Source: Puccinia triticina (Eukaryota > Basidiomycota > Pucciniomycetes > Pucciniales > Pucciniaceae). Taken from it: a stretch of DNA of 64,000 nucleotides. The position numbers and the translations under genes were made by a program. The notes under the pieces were generated by a model. That model did no database searches. It saw nothing but the letters and a program-made list of their open reading frames with translations, and was not told the origin of the DNA. How positions within the stretch are numbered: position 1 is the first letter of the stretch; each line of letters starts with the position of its first letter. The stretch is from contig NC_070574.1 of NCBI RefSeq assembly GCF_026914185.1, positions 3,562,501-3,626,500 of the forward strand. The letters run 5' to 3'. Of the stretch, positions 23,742-35,519 are shown one piece after another.

Positions 23742-26130
23742 ATGTCTTCAACATTCTGTCTCGGCCAATTTATCATCACCTTACCTTCCACTAGGACTGT
23801 AACACTTACTTCTGATGTCCCTCAGGTAGCTTTTCTTCAACGAGGCCGACAGCTAGTTCACATATACTGCGCACCACATAATTGCTTTGGAGACCTCAGC
23901 CAAAAGCAGAGTGAATATCTAGGTCCATTATTAGGGCCAGTTTCCAGCTGTTCAACTCCACCCACCCAACCAGAAATCCCTCCCAATGATGTAGCTCTGG
24001 TGAAGTTGCGTGCCTTTCTTGTGACCAAGAATTGTATACAGCCTCAGCTGAGGGGATGTGTCTTCAGCCGCTTGGAAAACATATCTCAAGTCCAATTGGC
24101 CTTTGAAGCTGCCGAAGTGGAACTAAGCCCAATCTGGAACTACAGCCCAGATGTTTTCTTCACAATTCCCCACCTCACTGAAACCACTAAGGACTCAAAC
24201 TCCAGACCAGCACCTTGGCTTTCAACATCGCTTCAAAAGTGCAAACCAGTACCTTGGCTTTCAACATTGCTTCAAAAGTGCAAGACAAGTATGAAACTCC
24301 ATCAGATTTCCGCCCTAAACTTCCTCCTCAAGAATGAGGACTCCGAGAACAACAAGCCAGAAGCCTTGTGGTACCATCATGACAATGCCTGGCTTCGCGA
24401 TTACTGCAAGAAAGATTCAAATTCTAGCGCAAAGGAACCAAATCACAACAGGTCCCAGGGATTGATACTAGCTGACGATATGGGATTAGGAAAGACGTTA
24501 ACAACCCTTGCTTTTATCCTGGCGACAAGTGATAACGGAAGAAATTTCCAACAAGCTGATTCCAACAAACGATCTGCAGCTACACTAGTCATCTGCCCTC
24601 TGGCAACCCTTTCAAACTGGAAAAACAAAATTGATCTGCATTTCAGAGAGAACACAATCCCTTATGAGGTTTTCCATGGAGACGATCGGAATAGCCTTAC
24701 TAGTGAAGACCTGCAGTCGACAATGCTGATTTTGACAACTTACAAAATGATTGGAACGAGTGGTAACAAGAAACACCCCAACCAGCACAACATTGGAGCT
24801 CTAGATCTGTTCTGGTTCAGGATTGTATTGGACGAAGCCCAGTAAGTGAAATGATTCATGTGGACAATTGGCATACATGGTGCTGATTTATTTTCATGAT
24901 GATAGCTTGATAAGGAATGCAGCAACACACCAAACCCAGAGCATTCAAAATCTTCAGTGCCAGTTTATTCTTTGCTTGACAGGGACACCTGTCCAAAACC
25001 GATTGACCGACTTGCAAAGCTTGATTACGCTGTTGAAAATACATCCATGGGACAAAGAGTGGGTATGGAGGAGCCGTCTTGTCCCTCAAATGAACGTTGG
25101 TTCTTGAGAGGCAATCAAGACCTTAAGCCAACTCATGGAAGCTGTTTGCTTGAGAAGAACAAAGGATGTTTTGTTGAATCTCCCCGAGACAGTGGAGAAA
25201 TTTATACTTGTCAAAATCAGCTCGGAATGGGAGGAGATTTCAAAGGATCTGCACCAGACGTTCATCCAATATTTTGGGAGGCTAAGAACAGCGGGGGAGC
25301 AATGGGATTCGTTGGAGTTTTTCAGACAGTTGACAATGCTTCGTCAATTTTGCAACCATCCATTATTTGCGAGATCAGAGATACTTCATCAACCAAAATG
25401 GCGATGGCAGGATTCAGGAAAGATTGTCCACCTAGTCAACAACCTGAAGGTCTTCTTGGGAGGAGTTCATGGAATTGAAAGGACAAAAGCAGTGGTATTT
25501 TCTAGTTTCACTGGGTTTCTAGGGATGTAAGTTATGTTGTTTTGCTTTGGAGCATGGAAAGGGGATTGATGTTGATTCTGATTCAACCTTATAGTATTGA
25601 ACGGGAACTTCAGGAGAACGGTATTGGATTAACCTGGCTTACTGGGGACCAGACAATCAAAAAACGCGATGAAAACCTGAATCAATTTCAAACCAACAGA
25701 CAGTGTAATGTTCTCTTGGCCTCAATCCAAGCTGCCGGGGTAGGCATTGATTTGCGTTGCGCTCAGAATGTGTACATGATGGTAAGCCATAGTTGTTTTT
25801 TACAGGCATAGAAGAGAGCTCATAATACTACATCATTCAGGAACCGGGGTGGAACCCTGCAGCAGAAGTCCAAGCTGTTGACCGACTTTACCGCTTAGGA
25901 GAGGGTCATCCAGTTCATGTATATCAATACTATCTAAAAGGGAGCCTACAAATGAATATATATCAGGTTCAAAATAGGAAAGGAGAGCTTGCACTGTATG
26001 TGATTTCTTGCTAATTTCCTTTTGGTACTTACTGATTTGAGAATGTCTCGTAAATAGGCTAAGTGTACCATTGGGGGGAAATGAGCAGTATGAATGCGCT
26101 CAGCTACTCATGAGCAATATGACAGCTTGA
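23742..26130 (+). pseudogene. SNF2/RAD5-RAD16-like DNA-dependent ATPase with one premature stop
   Basis: Five exons (23742-24841, 24906-25526, 25595-25781, 25841-25995, 26058-26130) join in phase to 712 codons. All SNF2 motifs are present: Walker A in LADDMGLGKT (about 243-252), the DEAH box rebuilt across the first intron, LTGTPVQN, VFSSFT, ASIQAAGVGIDL and AVDRLYRLGEGHPVHVYQYY. The arrangement is closest to Rad5/HLTF or Rad16 proteins, which remodel chromatin or move along DNA in repair, but the RING domain normally inserted before the C-terminal helicase lobe is missing. A single in-frame TGA at 25105-25107 (codon 434) cuts the protein before CLRRTKDV. Everything else is intact, so either the allele is newly dead or other copies supply function. 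Its neighbours are transposon-associated, so it may be an accessory gene of a large element. Confidence 0.82.
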
Positions 26131-26222
26131 AAGTCGCTGAATGTAAATCACGGTGGACAGCAAGCCTTATCTGACTGTTAGCAATTCCAAGAAGTTGATG
26201 GTATCCGTTGGATTAAGAAGAT

Positions 26223-27262
26223 TTATCTGGGACTCGGAAAGTATTTGAGGGAGTAGCAGTTCAGCGGAAGATTACAAGGAACTTCCTTGAAGCCAGCTGG
26301 AGGAGATGTGGTTGAAGTCTGCCTGCGAGCTTCCAAGACAAAATCATGTACAAATTGGCGTCCTTTGGTGCTGGTCTTCTTCTGAATAAAAATCTGATCC
26401 AATTCTTGCGCAAATTTTGAGAACTCCGGTGACCTCCAGAGCAAAGGGATTTTGAACAGAGAGCGAGGGGGATTGATCTCAGTTTCAGAAGTAGCCTTGA
26501 TGTTATCAAATAAAGATTTTGTGTTAGCGTTGAATGGGAGTGTAGAGAGCGTTTCTTGACAGTTCTGCAAGATCTGAAATGAAGAAAGAGCTTAGCCCAC
26601 ATTTTGGGCAAGAGAAAAGCAGGAATGTGGCATACCTGCATTTGTACTTTGGATTTACATTCAGATTTTTTCTTCTTGGATTTGTGCTGTTCTGAAAACT
26701 GACCCAATCATAATCCTTTCTGCCTTCCAAGAAACCATCTGTGGAGAACGCCAAGCTGGAAGGATGTGTTTGAGGCTTCAACCGGATCCATGAAAAAAGG
26801 AGTAAATGTTCCAGCTGCATAGGCATTCCTCCAATGTTTTAGGATAAATTTTGCAAAAAGTTGGTTCCAGTGAGAATCCCATGGATGAGACCAGCGGAAA
26901 GTAACACCAGGAAAACAAGATTTTGAGAGGTCTTGGACAAATAGGACTCAAAAGATTGGGGATATCTTCTGTGAGGTGGGTAATGTTGAACCAACAGGAA
27001 TGGGGTCAATGGGCTGTATGAGAATGGAGTCTGGCAAGTTAGAGCCAATGTGGAAATCGTGGGCAGAAGTTGGGAGCTTCCATGCCTCTGAAGGAGTTTT
27101 CTTGCGGTCATATTCTATGTCTAAGAGAGCTCGCGTGAAGGCAGCAATACAACAACTAAATGATGATTTGGAATTGGGGAGGATTTTTGAGTATGCAAGA
27201 TTAACTTTTGCAACGCCAACAGGTGGTTTGCCATTGGCAAAATGAGTCTGGGATAAGGACAT
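26223..27262 (-). pseudogene. Uncharacterised rust transposon-associated family A, copy 1
   Basis: Two exons on the minus strand (27262-26636 and 26573-26223) join in phase to 326 codons. Diagnostic blocks are GVTFRWSHPWDSHWNQ, then KFILKHWRNAYAAG, LGVLHRWFLGRQ, a Lys-rich stretch, and near the end FKEVPCNLPLNCYS. The same order occurs in copy 2 at 38406-40108. I recognise the pattern as a common unnamed family in Puccinia genomes and know no function. Two in-frame TGA codons interrupt exon 1, at 26950-26948 and 26710-26708 (codons 105 and 185). The intron is canonical (GTATGC and TTTCAG). There is no signal peptide or membrane segment. Confidence 0.65.
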
Positions 27263-28333
27263 TCTGAAGTAAAGGAACCACAGGACAAAAGAGCAGAGTC
27301 AGGAGGGGGAACACAAGAGGAGGTCCAGATTATATATTACACAAATCAGGTGGTGTCTAGGAAAGTGCAAAGGGATGAGGGGAGAGGCAAATTATTGATG
27401 TGAATGAAAGGCAAATGAGAGTTTATGTAATTGACAAAGGGCCTTGGCCAATTCAGAACTCAGTTTGGCTCTCATTTGATGAAAGGAGTTTTATTTGGTC
27501 AATTGAGTTTCCCTCTCATGTACGCGCGTACATGGGGGTGACTTTGGGCAAATGCATTTCTTGTTCCAGCTTGGTATTACAATCTGAATATTTGGGCCCA
27601 TCACATGTGAAAAGACTTGTAATCACTTTTTTAAACCCTCGAAGATTCCAGCCCATGTATGCGCGAACATGACGGTGAAACCCACCAGATCAAATATCTG
27701 AGAGTACATGAGCCGCAACCATTGCTATCTCTTCCTCGGGAGCAAACACCAATACCAGGTATTCTTTAGTCCCAACATCCAGCAGATTCAATGCCTTTCC
27801 TGAGTGTTATGCCAAAGCAACATACCTTTGGTGTAAAATTCTGATCACCATATAGCATGACCTAATATTTCCAGACAACCTCAATACATCAAAAATTGAA
27901 TGCTAGCTGAAGTAGATTCCAAAAACAGAGACATAGACATGGGAAAAAGCATAGATTTGTCTAACGTGCGGGGGACAAAAGCCATCTCATTGCGATACAC
28001 AACCACAGACATCAGATAGATAGGAGATCATGAATTTCTCACTTGAATCTGGAGCAGAAGAAACCAAAGATTTACTATACCATCCAGACAGAGGAAGCGC
28101 AGAATAGAACCAGAAACAGGAAACCATGAGGCAGTATTGTGGAATCCAGAGAGAGATAAGCCAGCTAGCTGTTGATAGAAGGAACAGTTAGTTACAGGAA
28201 GTTAGCAGTTGTCTTTTGTTCTGATAACTCACAATAAAATTATACCCAATCGTTTACCCTTGACCATCCTAAGAATGCTGGACTGCTGCCGAGCACACCA
28301 ATCCCCCTGGGGTGGTATCTGGTGTGGAAAACA
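27263..28333. other. Spacer with CpG-rich palindromes; no gene
   Basis: The segment lies between two minus-strand frames. It holds the palindromes described at 27517-27671. Nothing else is recognised; the sequence just above 27262 is presumably the promoter of family A copy 1. Confidence 0.45.
27517..27671. repeat. Pair of GTACGCGCGTAC palindromes
   Basis: The 18-bp perfect palindrome CATGTACGCGCGTACATG is at 27517-27534, preceded by CCCTCT and followed by GGGG. A degenerate copy, CATGTATGCGCGAACATG, is 137 bp away at 27654-27671. A similar pair is at 40300-40441. CpG-dense motifs stand out in this CpG-poor region. Confidence 0.7.
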
Positions 28334-28796
28334 TCAATGGTCCTTGTCAAATGTGAATTGAAAAATCAGCTCAGCAGAAAAGTAGAAAAAGAACTTCAGG
28401 CCAAATACCTTTTCCAAGACGGTTCCTTTTAGCATCCCATATGGCCTTGACGTTTGGGATTGCCCATTCAGGAATACACATATCTTGTGCTCCCGCTCTG
28501 ATTTTGCCATCACACAAAATATACCAACACCAAGCCTCATGTTCCCTTTCTTTGGTGTTGCTAATGTTTAATTGTTGCTCTTCATGAGAATCTGGCTCAA
28601 AAATCTTGAGTGATTCATCAATCATGGTCTGCATGTCTTTGAGCCAAACAATTTGTATTGGAGATAGAATAGTACGAAAAGGTTCATTGGTTGATGAGAT
28701 GCTGGATTGAGATAAGATAGGTCCTCTGACAATTAATATTTTTTGTAATGGGGGAGGATGTGATTTCCAGAGTTGTGGACCGTGGATAAAACACAC
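28334..28796 (-). CDS. Unrecognised open frame, probably part of a transposon-associated gene
   Basis: An open frame of 141 codons begins MCFIHGPQLWKSHPPPL and contains a charged middle (DSHEEQQLNISNTKEREHEAW) and a Trp-rich end. No domain is recognised. It lies between family A copy 1 and the Plavaka transposase and may be one exon of a larger rust-specific gene; no convincing splice partner was found. It could also be spurious. Confidence 0.3.
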
Positions 28797-29662
28797 TTTT
28801 TATGATGTAAAATTTTATAACAGGCTAAAACAACCACAAATATGTGGATTCAGTTGATGCAGTCTTCTCCAAAACAGCATCTGAAGGCATGATGGTCGCG
28901 GGGTTACAACGGGCATTAGAACTTGAGATTCAATCCAACTGAAAAATGTACATCCAGTTCAACAAGGAAGCAGCACAGGGTGAGATTAAGTCCGATCTGG
29001 GCCAGCTCCTCATGAAAATGTACTGAAGCACATGATATGTACATATGCTCATCTTGCTATCTAAATGACTTGCACTTGTGCATGATTATAGCACATCACA
29101 TCAACTTGGTGGCTTGCATATTCTTTGGTGAGGTGGTGAGTCAAGATATGCACATGCAACTTTTGGGTGCCATGTACCTCACTGTTTCCTCAAAACATAC
29201 ATGAAAAAAGTAGATCTTGGTATCTGAGTAGAAATGATATAAAGCTTGCATCAACCAGCTTTCCCCAACTTATGTATGAATGTGAATTTTTTCCTGGCGT
29301 CCCATCACATATCTAGAAGACGTCTGAAATTACTCATCCCCAACCTACTCAAATTAAAACAAACTCCAATCGCAACATGCCTAAAACACCCAATCTTGTC
29401 TGCCATTGTGAATTCTATGGGTGCAATACCACGCAGCATGCAGAAGATGGCGGTGGAATTGTTCCTGGGAGGGTCTTGGGATGGAAAGACTATCAATTGC
29501 ATCAGAAGAAAGCAACTATGCAACTCCAGAAGGAAGGGCTGAATCATCCGGAGGCACCCCCAATGGGCTCTAATCCAATCCGGGTGAGTTGAATCACATC
29601 TGCTTTAATATCATAGTTAGATCTTGAGCTAATCCAAGTTTGACCCAGACTGGTCTGACTGC

Positions 29663-29699
29663 TGTTAGATTATGAATCTGGCAACTCAGGCTTTGTAGC

Positions 29700-29731
<32 letters not shown>

Positions 29732-29773
29732 AACCCGGGTTCAAGTCCTGGTGGAGCCATTTCTTTTCTGACA
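29663..29773 (+). repeat. tRNA-like direct repeat, copy 1
   Basis: A tRNA-like segment runs 29689-29758 and can fold with acceptor-stem, D-stem and T-stem pairing. It has a box A (TAGCTTAGTGGT) and a box B (GGGTTCAAGTCC) matching RNA polymerase III internal promoters, and is followed by TTTCTTTT, a plausible terminator. The anticodon arm pairs poorly and the variable loop is short, so it is not a normal tRNA. It lies in the inferred first intron of the transposase gene. A SINE head or tRNA-derived repeat is the best reading. Confidence 0.65.
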
Positions 29774-29872
29774 GATTTACAGTCTCGAGCTCAAAGAGCC
29801 AAGCGTACCTGCAGAGGAGTGAGCACACCAGCGGGTCTAGGAGAGCCTTAGAGCATCCAGATTCCGGGAGGA

Positions 29873-29909
29873 TGTTAGATTATGAATCTGGCAACTCAGG
29901 CTTTGTAGC

Positions 29910-29941
<32 letters not shown>

Positions 29942-29983
29942 AACCCGGGTTTGAGTCCTGGTGGAGCCGTTTCTTTTCTGACA
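29873..29983 (+). repeat. tRNA-like direct repeat, copy 2
   Basis: This copy of the 111-bp unit at 29663 lies exactly 210 bp downstream. It differs at only about three positions (two in box B, changing TTCAAG to TTTGAG, and one after the acceptor stem). The tRNA-like part is 29899-29968. The 99 bp between the copies are unique. Confidence 0.7.
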
Positions 29984-31241
29984 ACTGCCTCCACCTCTAA
30001 TCCACTCAAAAACAACACAATGAAGGAGCCACTTTTGGAGGAGCAGTTTTGCACACAGGTCATGATTCAGATGGCCCAATCTGTCTTAAAAGATAAACTG
30101 AGCAAAGACGTGTCTGCATCTTTCCTCGAGTCAGCAAGGCAGAACATCTCATTCTTGGCAGAGCTGTGGAGCACTGAGGAACGAATTATTGATGCTAAAG
30201 CAATGATCCAACAGATTCCCAAAACTTGAGATGCAGTTTTTCATTGACTTGGCCTTGTACCAGATCTGACAACGCAAATATTTTGCCAAAAATGTTTTGC
30301 ACTCTACCCTCTGATAAAAGGAGACAAAAATTCTCCAATCACATGCACCCAGTCCTTCTTTTCCCAATGTCAGGGGTATTGTAAGTGGGCTAAGTTGCAA
30401 GAAATCATACCCAGATGTGATCAAGCCCTCTTCAAACTCAATAAACAGCAAGTATCAAAACCAATTTGGACATACTCATACTTAACTCTCAAGTCATGGT
30501 TGAAACAGCGGCTTTCTCAGAATTCTTTTGAGACCTTGCTAGACTCCAGCCTTCCCAAAACTAGATGGGAACCAAACCACGACATGGAAGATGTGTGGCA
30601 TGGTCAAATCTGGCGCAAATTCCCCAACTTGGACGATGGAACTGGGATATTTACCCAGAATTCTGGAAATCTTGTGTTCAGCCTATATCTTGACTGGTTC
30701 AATGCCAAAGGAACTTCAAATCTGGGGAAGCATAACTCTGTTGGAGCGATTGTCTTGATCTGCTTGAACCTTCCTCCAAATCAGCTCTACAAGCAGGAAA
30801 ACATATTCCTTTTTGGAATTATCCCTGGGCCCAACGAACCCAGTCTAGACAAAGTGAACCATCTCTTACAACCACTGGTGAATGAGTTGAAAGAATTTTG
30901 GAATGGAGTCTTCTTTGAATCCACTGCTTCTCATGCTCAAGGAAGAACTATACGGGCTGTGATCTTTCCCCTGATCGCAGATCTTCCTGCTCTCCGGAAA
31001 GGTTGCAGGATTTGGAAGTCACACCTCAATTAGGTTTTGCTCTTTTTGTATTTTGAGCAAGCATGAAATTGAGGAAATGGGCACCACAAAGTTTACCCGG
31101 CGGACGAATGAAGAGCACCAAAAACATGCAAAACTTTGGCTTGAACTAGAAAATGCGACTGAACGTAAGAAGTTTGTGAAGGAACATGGCGCAAGATGGA
31201 GTGTGCTCAATGAGCTCCCATACTGGAGGCCAATAGAATTA

Positions 31242-33497
31242 GGGTCAGCCTAAATGCACTCCAAACTTTTACTTTGTGCACTCCACATTTTTGGCTTTGG
31301 GGGGCCAGCACTCCAAAAAAGTTTGAGTGCCTTGATTTTGTACTCCCAAAACATGGAGTCCCCAGATGGGCAGTCCATGTTTATTGGAGTACACAACTGG
31401 GTACTCCAAAATTGACCAAAATAGGGGAGTGCAGCTAGATGCACTCCAAAAAAAATGGAGTGCAAGCCCAAGCACTCCACCTTTTCAGTGAAGGATTTGG
31501 CTTTGCACTCCAGCTGGCAAATACCAAATGGAGTGCATTGGAGTGCACTCCAAGTCTCCTTTTTTTTGCAGTGCCCACAGTAATTGCACCCCTCAATGAC
31601 CGGTCTGGACCGGTCATTGAGGGGACTTACACAACCGGTCATCCAGAGGACTCATACCTCTCGATGACCCGCGCGGACCGGTCAACAGTCAGTCACACCT
31701 CTTGATGACCGGTGTGTACCGGCCATCGAGGGGAAGTGCTACTCTCGATGACCAGTCTTTACCGGTCATCGAGGGGACTCCCACCTCTCAATGACCGGCG
31801 CGGACCGGTCATCAGTCACACCTCCCAATGACCGGTCTTTACCGGTCATCGAGAGGACTCACACCTCTCGATGATCGGTCAGACCGGTCATCAAGGGGAC
31901 TCACACCTCTTGATGATTGGTCAGTCCGGTCATCAATGTAAAGAACGCGGCCTTTTTCACTTCAAAACCCTAGAACTTTTACTCTTTTCTGTGTTTTGGA
32001 CTTGTATCTGTTTCTTAACTTCTGACGTGTAACTTGATATAACTTATATTTATAGCAAAGATTTTGCAATAATAAGGAAAAATAACAAAATAAATCTCTT
32101 AAAGAAAAAGGGAAATTACAACGATTCTTTTGACGATATATGTATGAAAATAAGTTTAGAGTTTGAGAGAACATCTTTAAGGTGTAGAAACTATAACAAT
32201 GATTGATCCTTTGTTGTTGTCTAATGAGCGCATCCCTTGATCCGTGCGCGTTGCGTAGAGCTTTTGTAGATAATAGAACCTTTTATCTTGATTTTATGAA
32301 CTTTTTGTTTCATGGTTTCCGACCTGAGTTTGAAAATCAAGGGTAATAACACCTCTCGATGACCGGTCATCACCGGTCATCGAGGTGAGTCACATCTCTT
32401 GATGACCGGTCAGACCGGTCATCGAGGGAACTCACACCTCTCGATGACCGGTGATGACAGGTCATCGAGGGGAATAACACCTCCTCTGGATGACCGGTGT
32501 GTACCGGCCATCGAGGGGAGGTGCTACTCTCGATGACCGGTCATCAAAAGGAGGTGCTACTCCCCTTGGTGACCGGCACAGACCGGTCATCGAGAGATGT
32601 GACTCAACTCAATGACCGGTCAGACCGACCGGTCATTGAGAGTAGCACCTCCCCTCAATGGCCGGTACACACCGGTCATCCAGAGGAGGTGTTATTCCCC
32701 TCGATGACCGGTCATCACCGGTCATCGAGAGGTGTGAGTCCCCTCGATGACCGGTCTGACTGGTCATCAAGAGATGTGACTCACCTCGATGACCGGTGAT
32801 GACCGGTCATCAAGAGGTGTTATTACCCTTGATGACCGGACTGACCAATCATTGAGAGGTGTGAGTCCCCTCGATGACCGGTCTGACCGGTCATCAAGAG
32901 GAGGTGTTATTAGGCTCAATGACCGGTGTGACCGATCATCGAGGTGTGAGTCCCCTCAATGACCGGTCTGTGCCGGTCATCAGGAGGTGTGACCGGTCCG
33001 CGCTGGTCATCAAGAGGTTGGTGTCCGGCACAGACCGGTCATCAAGAGGAGATGTTACTCCCCTCGATGACCGGTCTGTGGTGATTTCCCTCAATGACTG
33101 GCGGTCCGGTACAGACCGGTCATTGAGAGGAGATGTTAATCCGCTCAATGCCGGTCTGTACCGGTCATGGATATCAGGAGGATCAAGTGGGGTGTGTTTG
33201 TACATAGCCCAGTTGAAGTTGTAGGCACTCCCCTTTTGAGGAGGAGAAATATCAGGAATGGAGTGCCGGGGGAATGCACTCCAATCTGATGGAGTGAGAC
33301 TCATGGGCACTCATTACATTTCCTGGCCATTGGAGTTCTTTGTGGTGCACTCCAAAGAGTCGTGAGTCCCCGGTTCCGCACTCCAATTGACTTGGAGTAC
33401 TCTAGTCTGTACTCCAACAATCATTGGAGTGCACACTCCATACACTCACTTTTGGAGTGCTTTTGGGAATTCTTTTAGAGTGCATTTAGGCTGACCC
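31242..33497. mobile_element. Non-autonomous hAT-type element carrying ACCGGT palindrome arrays
   Basis: The ends are GGGTCAGCCTAAATGCACTC and its inverted form; a perfect 8-bp duplication, TAGAATTA, flanks it (31234-31241 and 33498-33505). Removing the insert and one repeat restores the transposase frame exactly. Both subterminal regions (about 31255-31560 and 33215-33490) are packed with CACTCCA/TGGAGTG repeats in both orientations. Two arrays, about 31590-31935 and 32345-33180, consist of roughly two dozen palindromic units of about 30-40 bp: a CTCGATGACCGGT half, a few bases, then the inverted half. An AT-rich unique segment lies between the arrays. No transposase frame is present. Confidence 0.88.
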
Positions 33498-35176
33498 TAG
33501 AATTATGCTCGATTGAATTGATGTATGCCTTGATTCTGGGTGACTTGAAAGATCACATGATGCGCTTCATGTCATTGCCATCAGTCGCATCCAAGCTTAA
33601 GGATATTCAAGAGAAGGATGCAGAATGGCAGAATGACCAGTCATATACCAATACTCCGTTTGCAACAAATTGTGTCCCTAACTCCACCAACAAGGGCAAG
33701 CGGAAATTAGACAATATTGAAGAATCAAATCAAACCTCTGAAAAACCAAACAAGCAAGCCTGTGCAGCCAAAGCCAAGCAAACACCAGCCACAACAAAGC
33801 TAGATCTTGGTCAAAGCAGAACATGCAGTGGTGCTGGTGCAAAATCAGATGGGTCATCTGTCCATTCCTATAGCCTGCGGATGCGGAAGAAGGCGCTGTG
33901 TGACGCAAATGAGGAGGTAACCACCAATTCTGCAGATGAGAGTGGAAGTGATCACACTACCACTCGTCCTCAACATAGAGCTTGCAGAGCTGCTGCATCA
34001 CCAATTCCGGATTTCAACCAACCAAAATGATCGGGTTCCACGCAACTTGGGATTGGCTACCCACGGATCTTTAATAGCAGCAGAATGGCTGATACTTTAC
34101 AAGATCTACTATCCCATTGCCTTGATTCCTCTTTGGACCACAGCATACAAGGATTGCGCAACTGAGGAAAGCAAAATAAGAATATCCTCACTCCTAGAAT
34201 CAACTACCTTGCTATCCAAAATTTCTCACTTCCTGACTCTCCCAAAGATCAAACTTCAAGATTTTGATGAGCTTGACAGTTTAATCTTGGATTATCAAAA
34301 GTGTCTTCAAAAAGGCTGGCCAGAAGCACCAAGCAAGCCAAATCTACATCTGACACAGCATTACTCTGAAGTTATCCGCCGATTTGGCCCACCTCAATTG
34401 ACAGCAGCTTGGGCATAGGAAAGAGTTAATGGAATGTTGCAGAGGTTGCCAACAAACCATCACATTGGTTAGTCTCATGCTTATTTGTGTGTAATTATTG
34501 CCATTTTGAGAATTTAATTACTGAGAAGGTGACATGTGTATTGTATTTAGATGATATCCTGAAGACATTGATGAAGGAATGGCATATCAACTCAACATTC
34601 CAGTTAGTTCTCAAAGACCACACTGCAAAAAAAAATTGCGGCTCGGAGGACAACACTAAGAAGAAATCAACTCAGTTGAACAGAACTCTGATGTCAAAAT
34701 GGAAGCGGGTGGTGGCTGGAAAGGAAGGTTCAAGGGGAAAGCTTGGACAACATGCAGGTGTACCCCCACTTAACTCAACAGTTGATCTTGTTGAATACAT
34801 CAAACTCAACGGCAAGACATTCACAACTAAAGATTGGCATCCAGCAAATTCCTTGGTTGAGTTCTACCTAGGGAAGGACCAGCAATTTGGTGAAGTGGAG
34901 CAAATTTTACAATCAGAAAAAACACCTGGGAAAACTTGGTTGATCGTGAAACCATTCAAGGAAGTAGGACGGGAGGAAGATCCATACAAGGATTACCCAG
35001 ATCTCAACTGCCGCTTAGTGAAATCTGATCACGACCTGACTGAGGTAATTGACAGTGAAAGGGTCATCGGACATGTTGCAATTCTTCTAAATCCAATCTC
35101 AACATTTGGTTTTGAAATACAAACAGTGAGTGCTGTGGGATTGGGGACAGCTGTAAGTCTCAACAACTACCATTAA

Positions 35177-35519
35177 AACGTGCTGGTGTATGTCTTTCTG
35201 ATGTTCTATTTGGGCTTTATATATACATGAAGGGATGGGAAGGCCTATGCAACAATTTTTAGGCATAAAACAAAGGGGATCATTATTTATTTGTTAGCCA
35301 CATGCTCCCTTTTTTTGAATTGCAACATCTGTATAACTGTATTTTCCTCCATTTGAGAAACAAAGTGGAGCCTGCCTGAATTTCCCGGCAATTCACCCAA
35401 ATTTGTGTTCTGCTTATAACTCCATCCAACATGATTTCATGTTTTCCTTAAACTATTCCATATCCTCAACCACCTCTTTTGCTCGATTTCACCAACAACA
35501 ACACCTTTGCATTGTATAC
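35177..35519. other. Spacer; displaced upstream region of family A copy 2
   Basis: No gene is seen. The segment abuts the element at 35520. On excision it would join directly to the sequence before the ATG at 38406, so it was probably the promoter or leader of that gene. Confidence 0.45.

Larger units (their letters stand above)
29377..35176 (+). pseudogene. Plavaka-type (CACTA superfamily) transposase, interrupted and decayed
   Basis: The N-terminal exon (29377-29583) has a CHCEFYGC zinc-binding pattern and HQKK. After an intron the second exon carries the FCQKCFALYP cysteine cluster near 30290, then DVWHGQIWRKF, GNLVFSLYLDWFNAKG, LICLNLPPNQLYKQEN, GIIPGPNEPS and FPLIADLPALRK, the signature order of Plavaka transposases of basidiomycetes. 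A second Cys pair (RFCSFC) and RWSVLNELPYWRPIEL follow. There a hAT-type element (31242-33497) splits the gene; beyond it come YALILGDLKDHM, VPRNLGLATHGSLIAAEW and ERVNGMLQRLPTNH. Damage: TGA at 30227 and 30245, a +1 shift near 31002, a 4-bp AACC duplication near 34018 that shifts frame, TAG near 34416, and the insertion. The final exon, about 34550-35176, includes FYLGKDQQFGEVEQI. I did not find the element's own CACTA-type termini. Confidence 0.85.

Noticed and set aside
29689..29758. A functional tRNA gene
   Set aside because: The anticodon stem pairs at only about three of five positions, and the anticodon implied by the loop (AGA) would require a long variable arm that is absent.
31590..33180. 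A CRISPR array
   Set aside because: Repeats are palindromic with variable internal bases, spacers are not unique or of constant length, no cas genes exist, and the organism is a eukaryote; it lies inside a hAT-type element.
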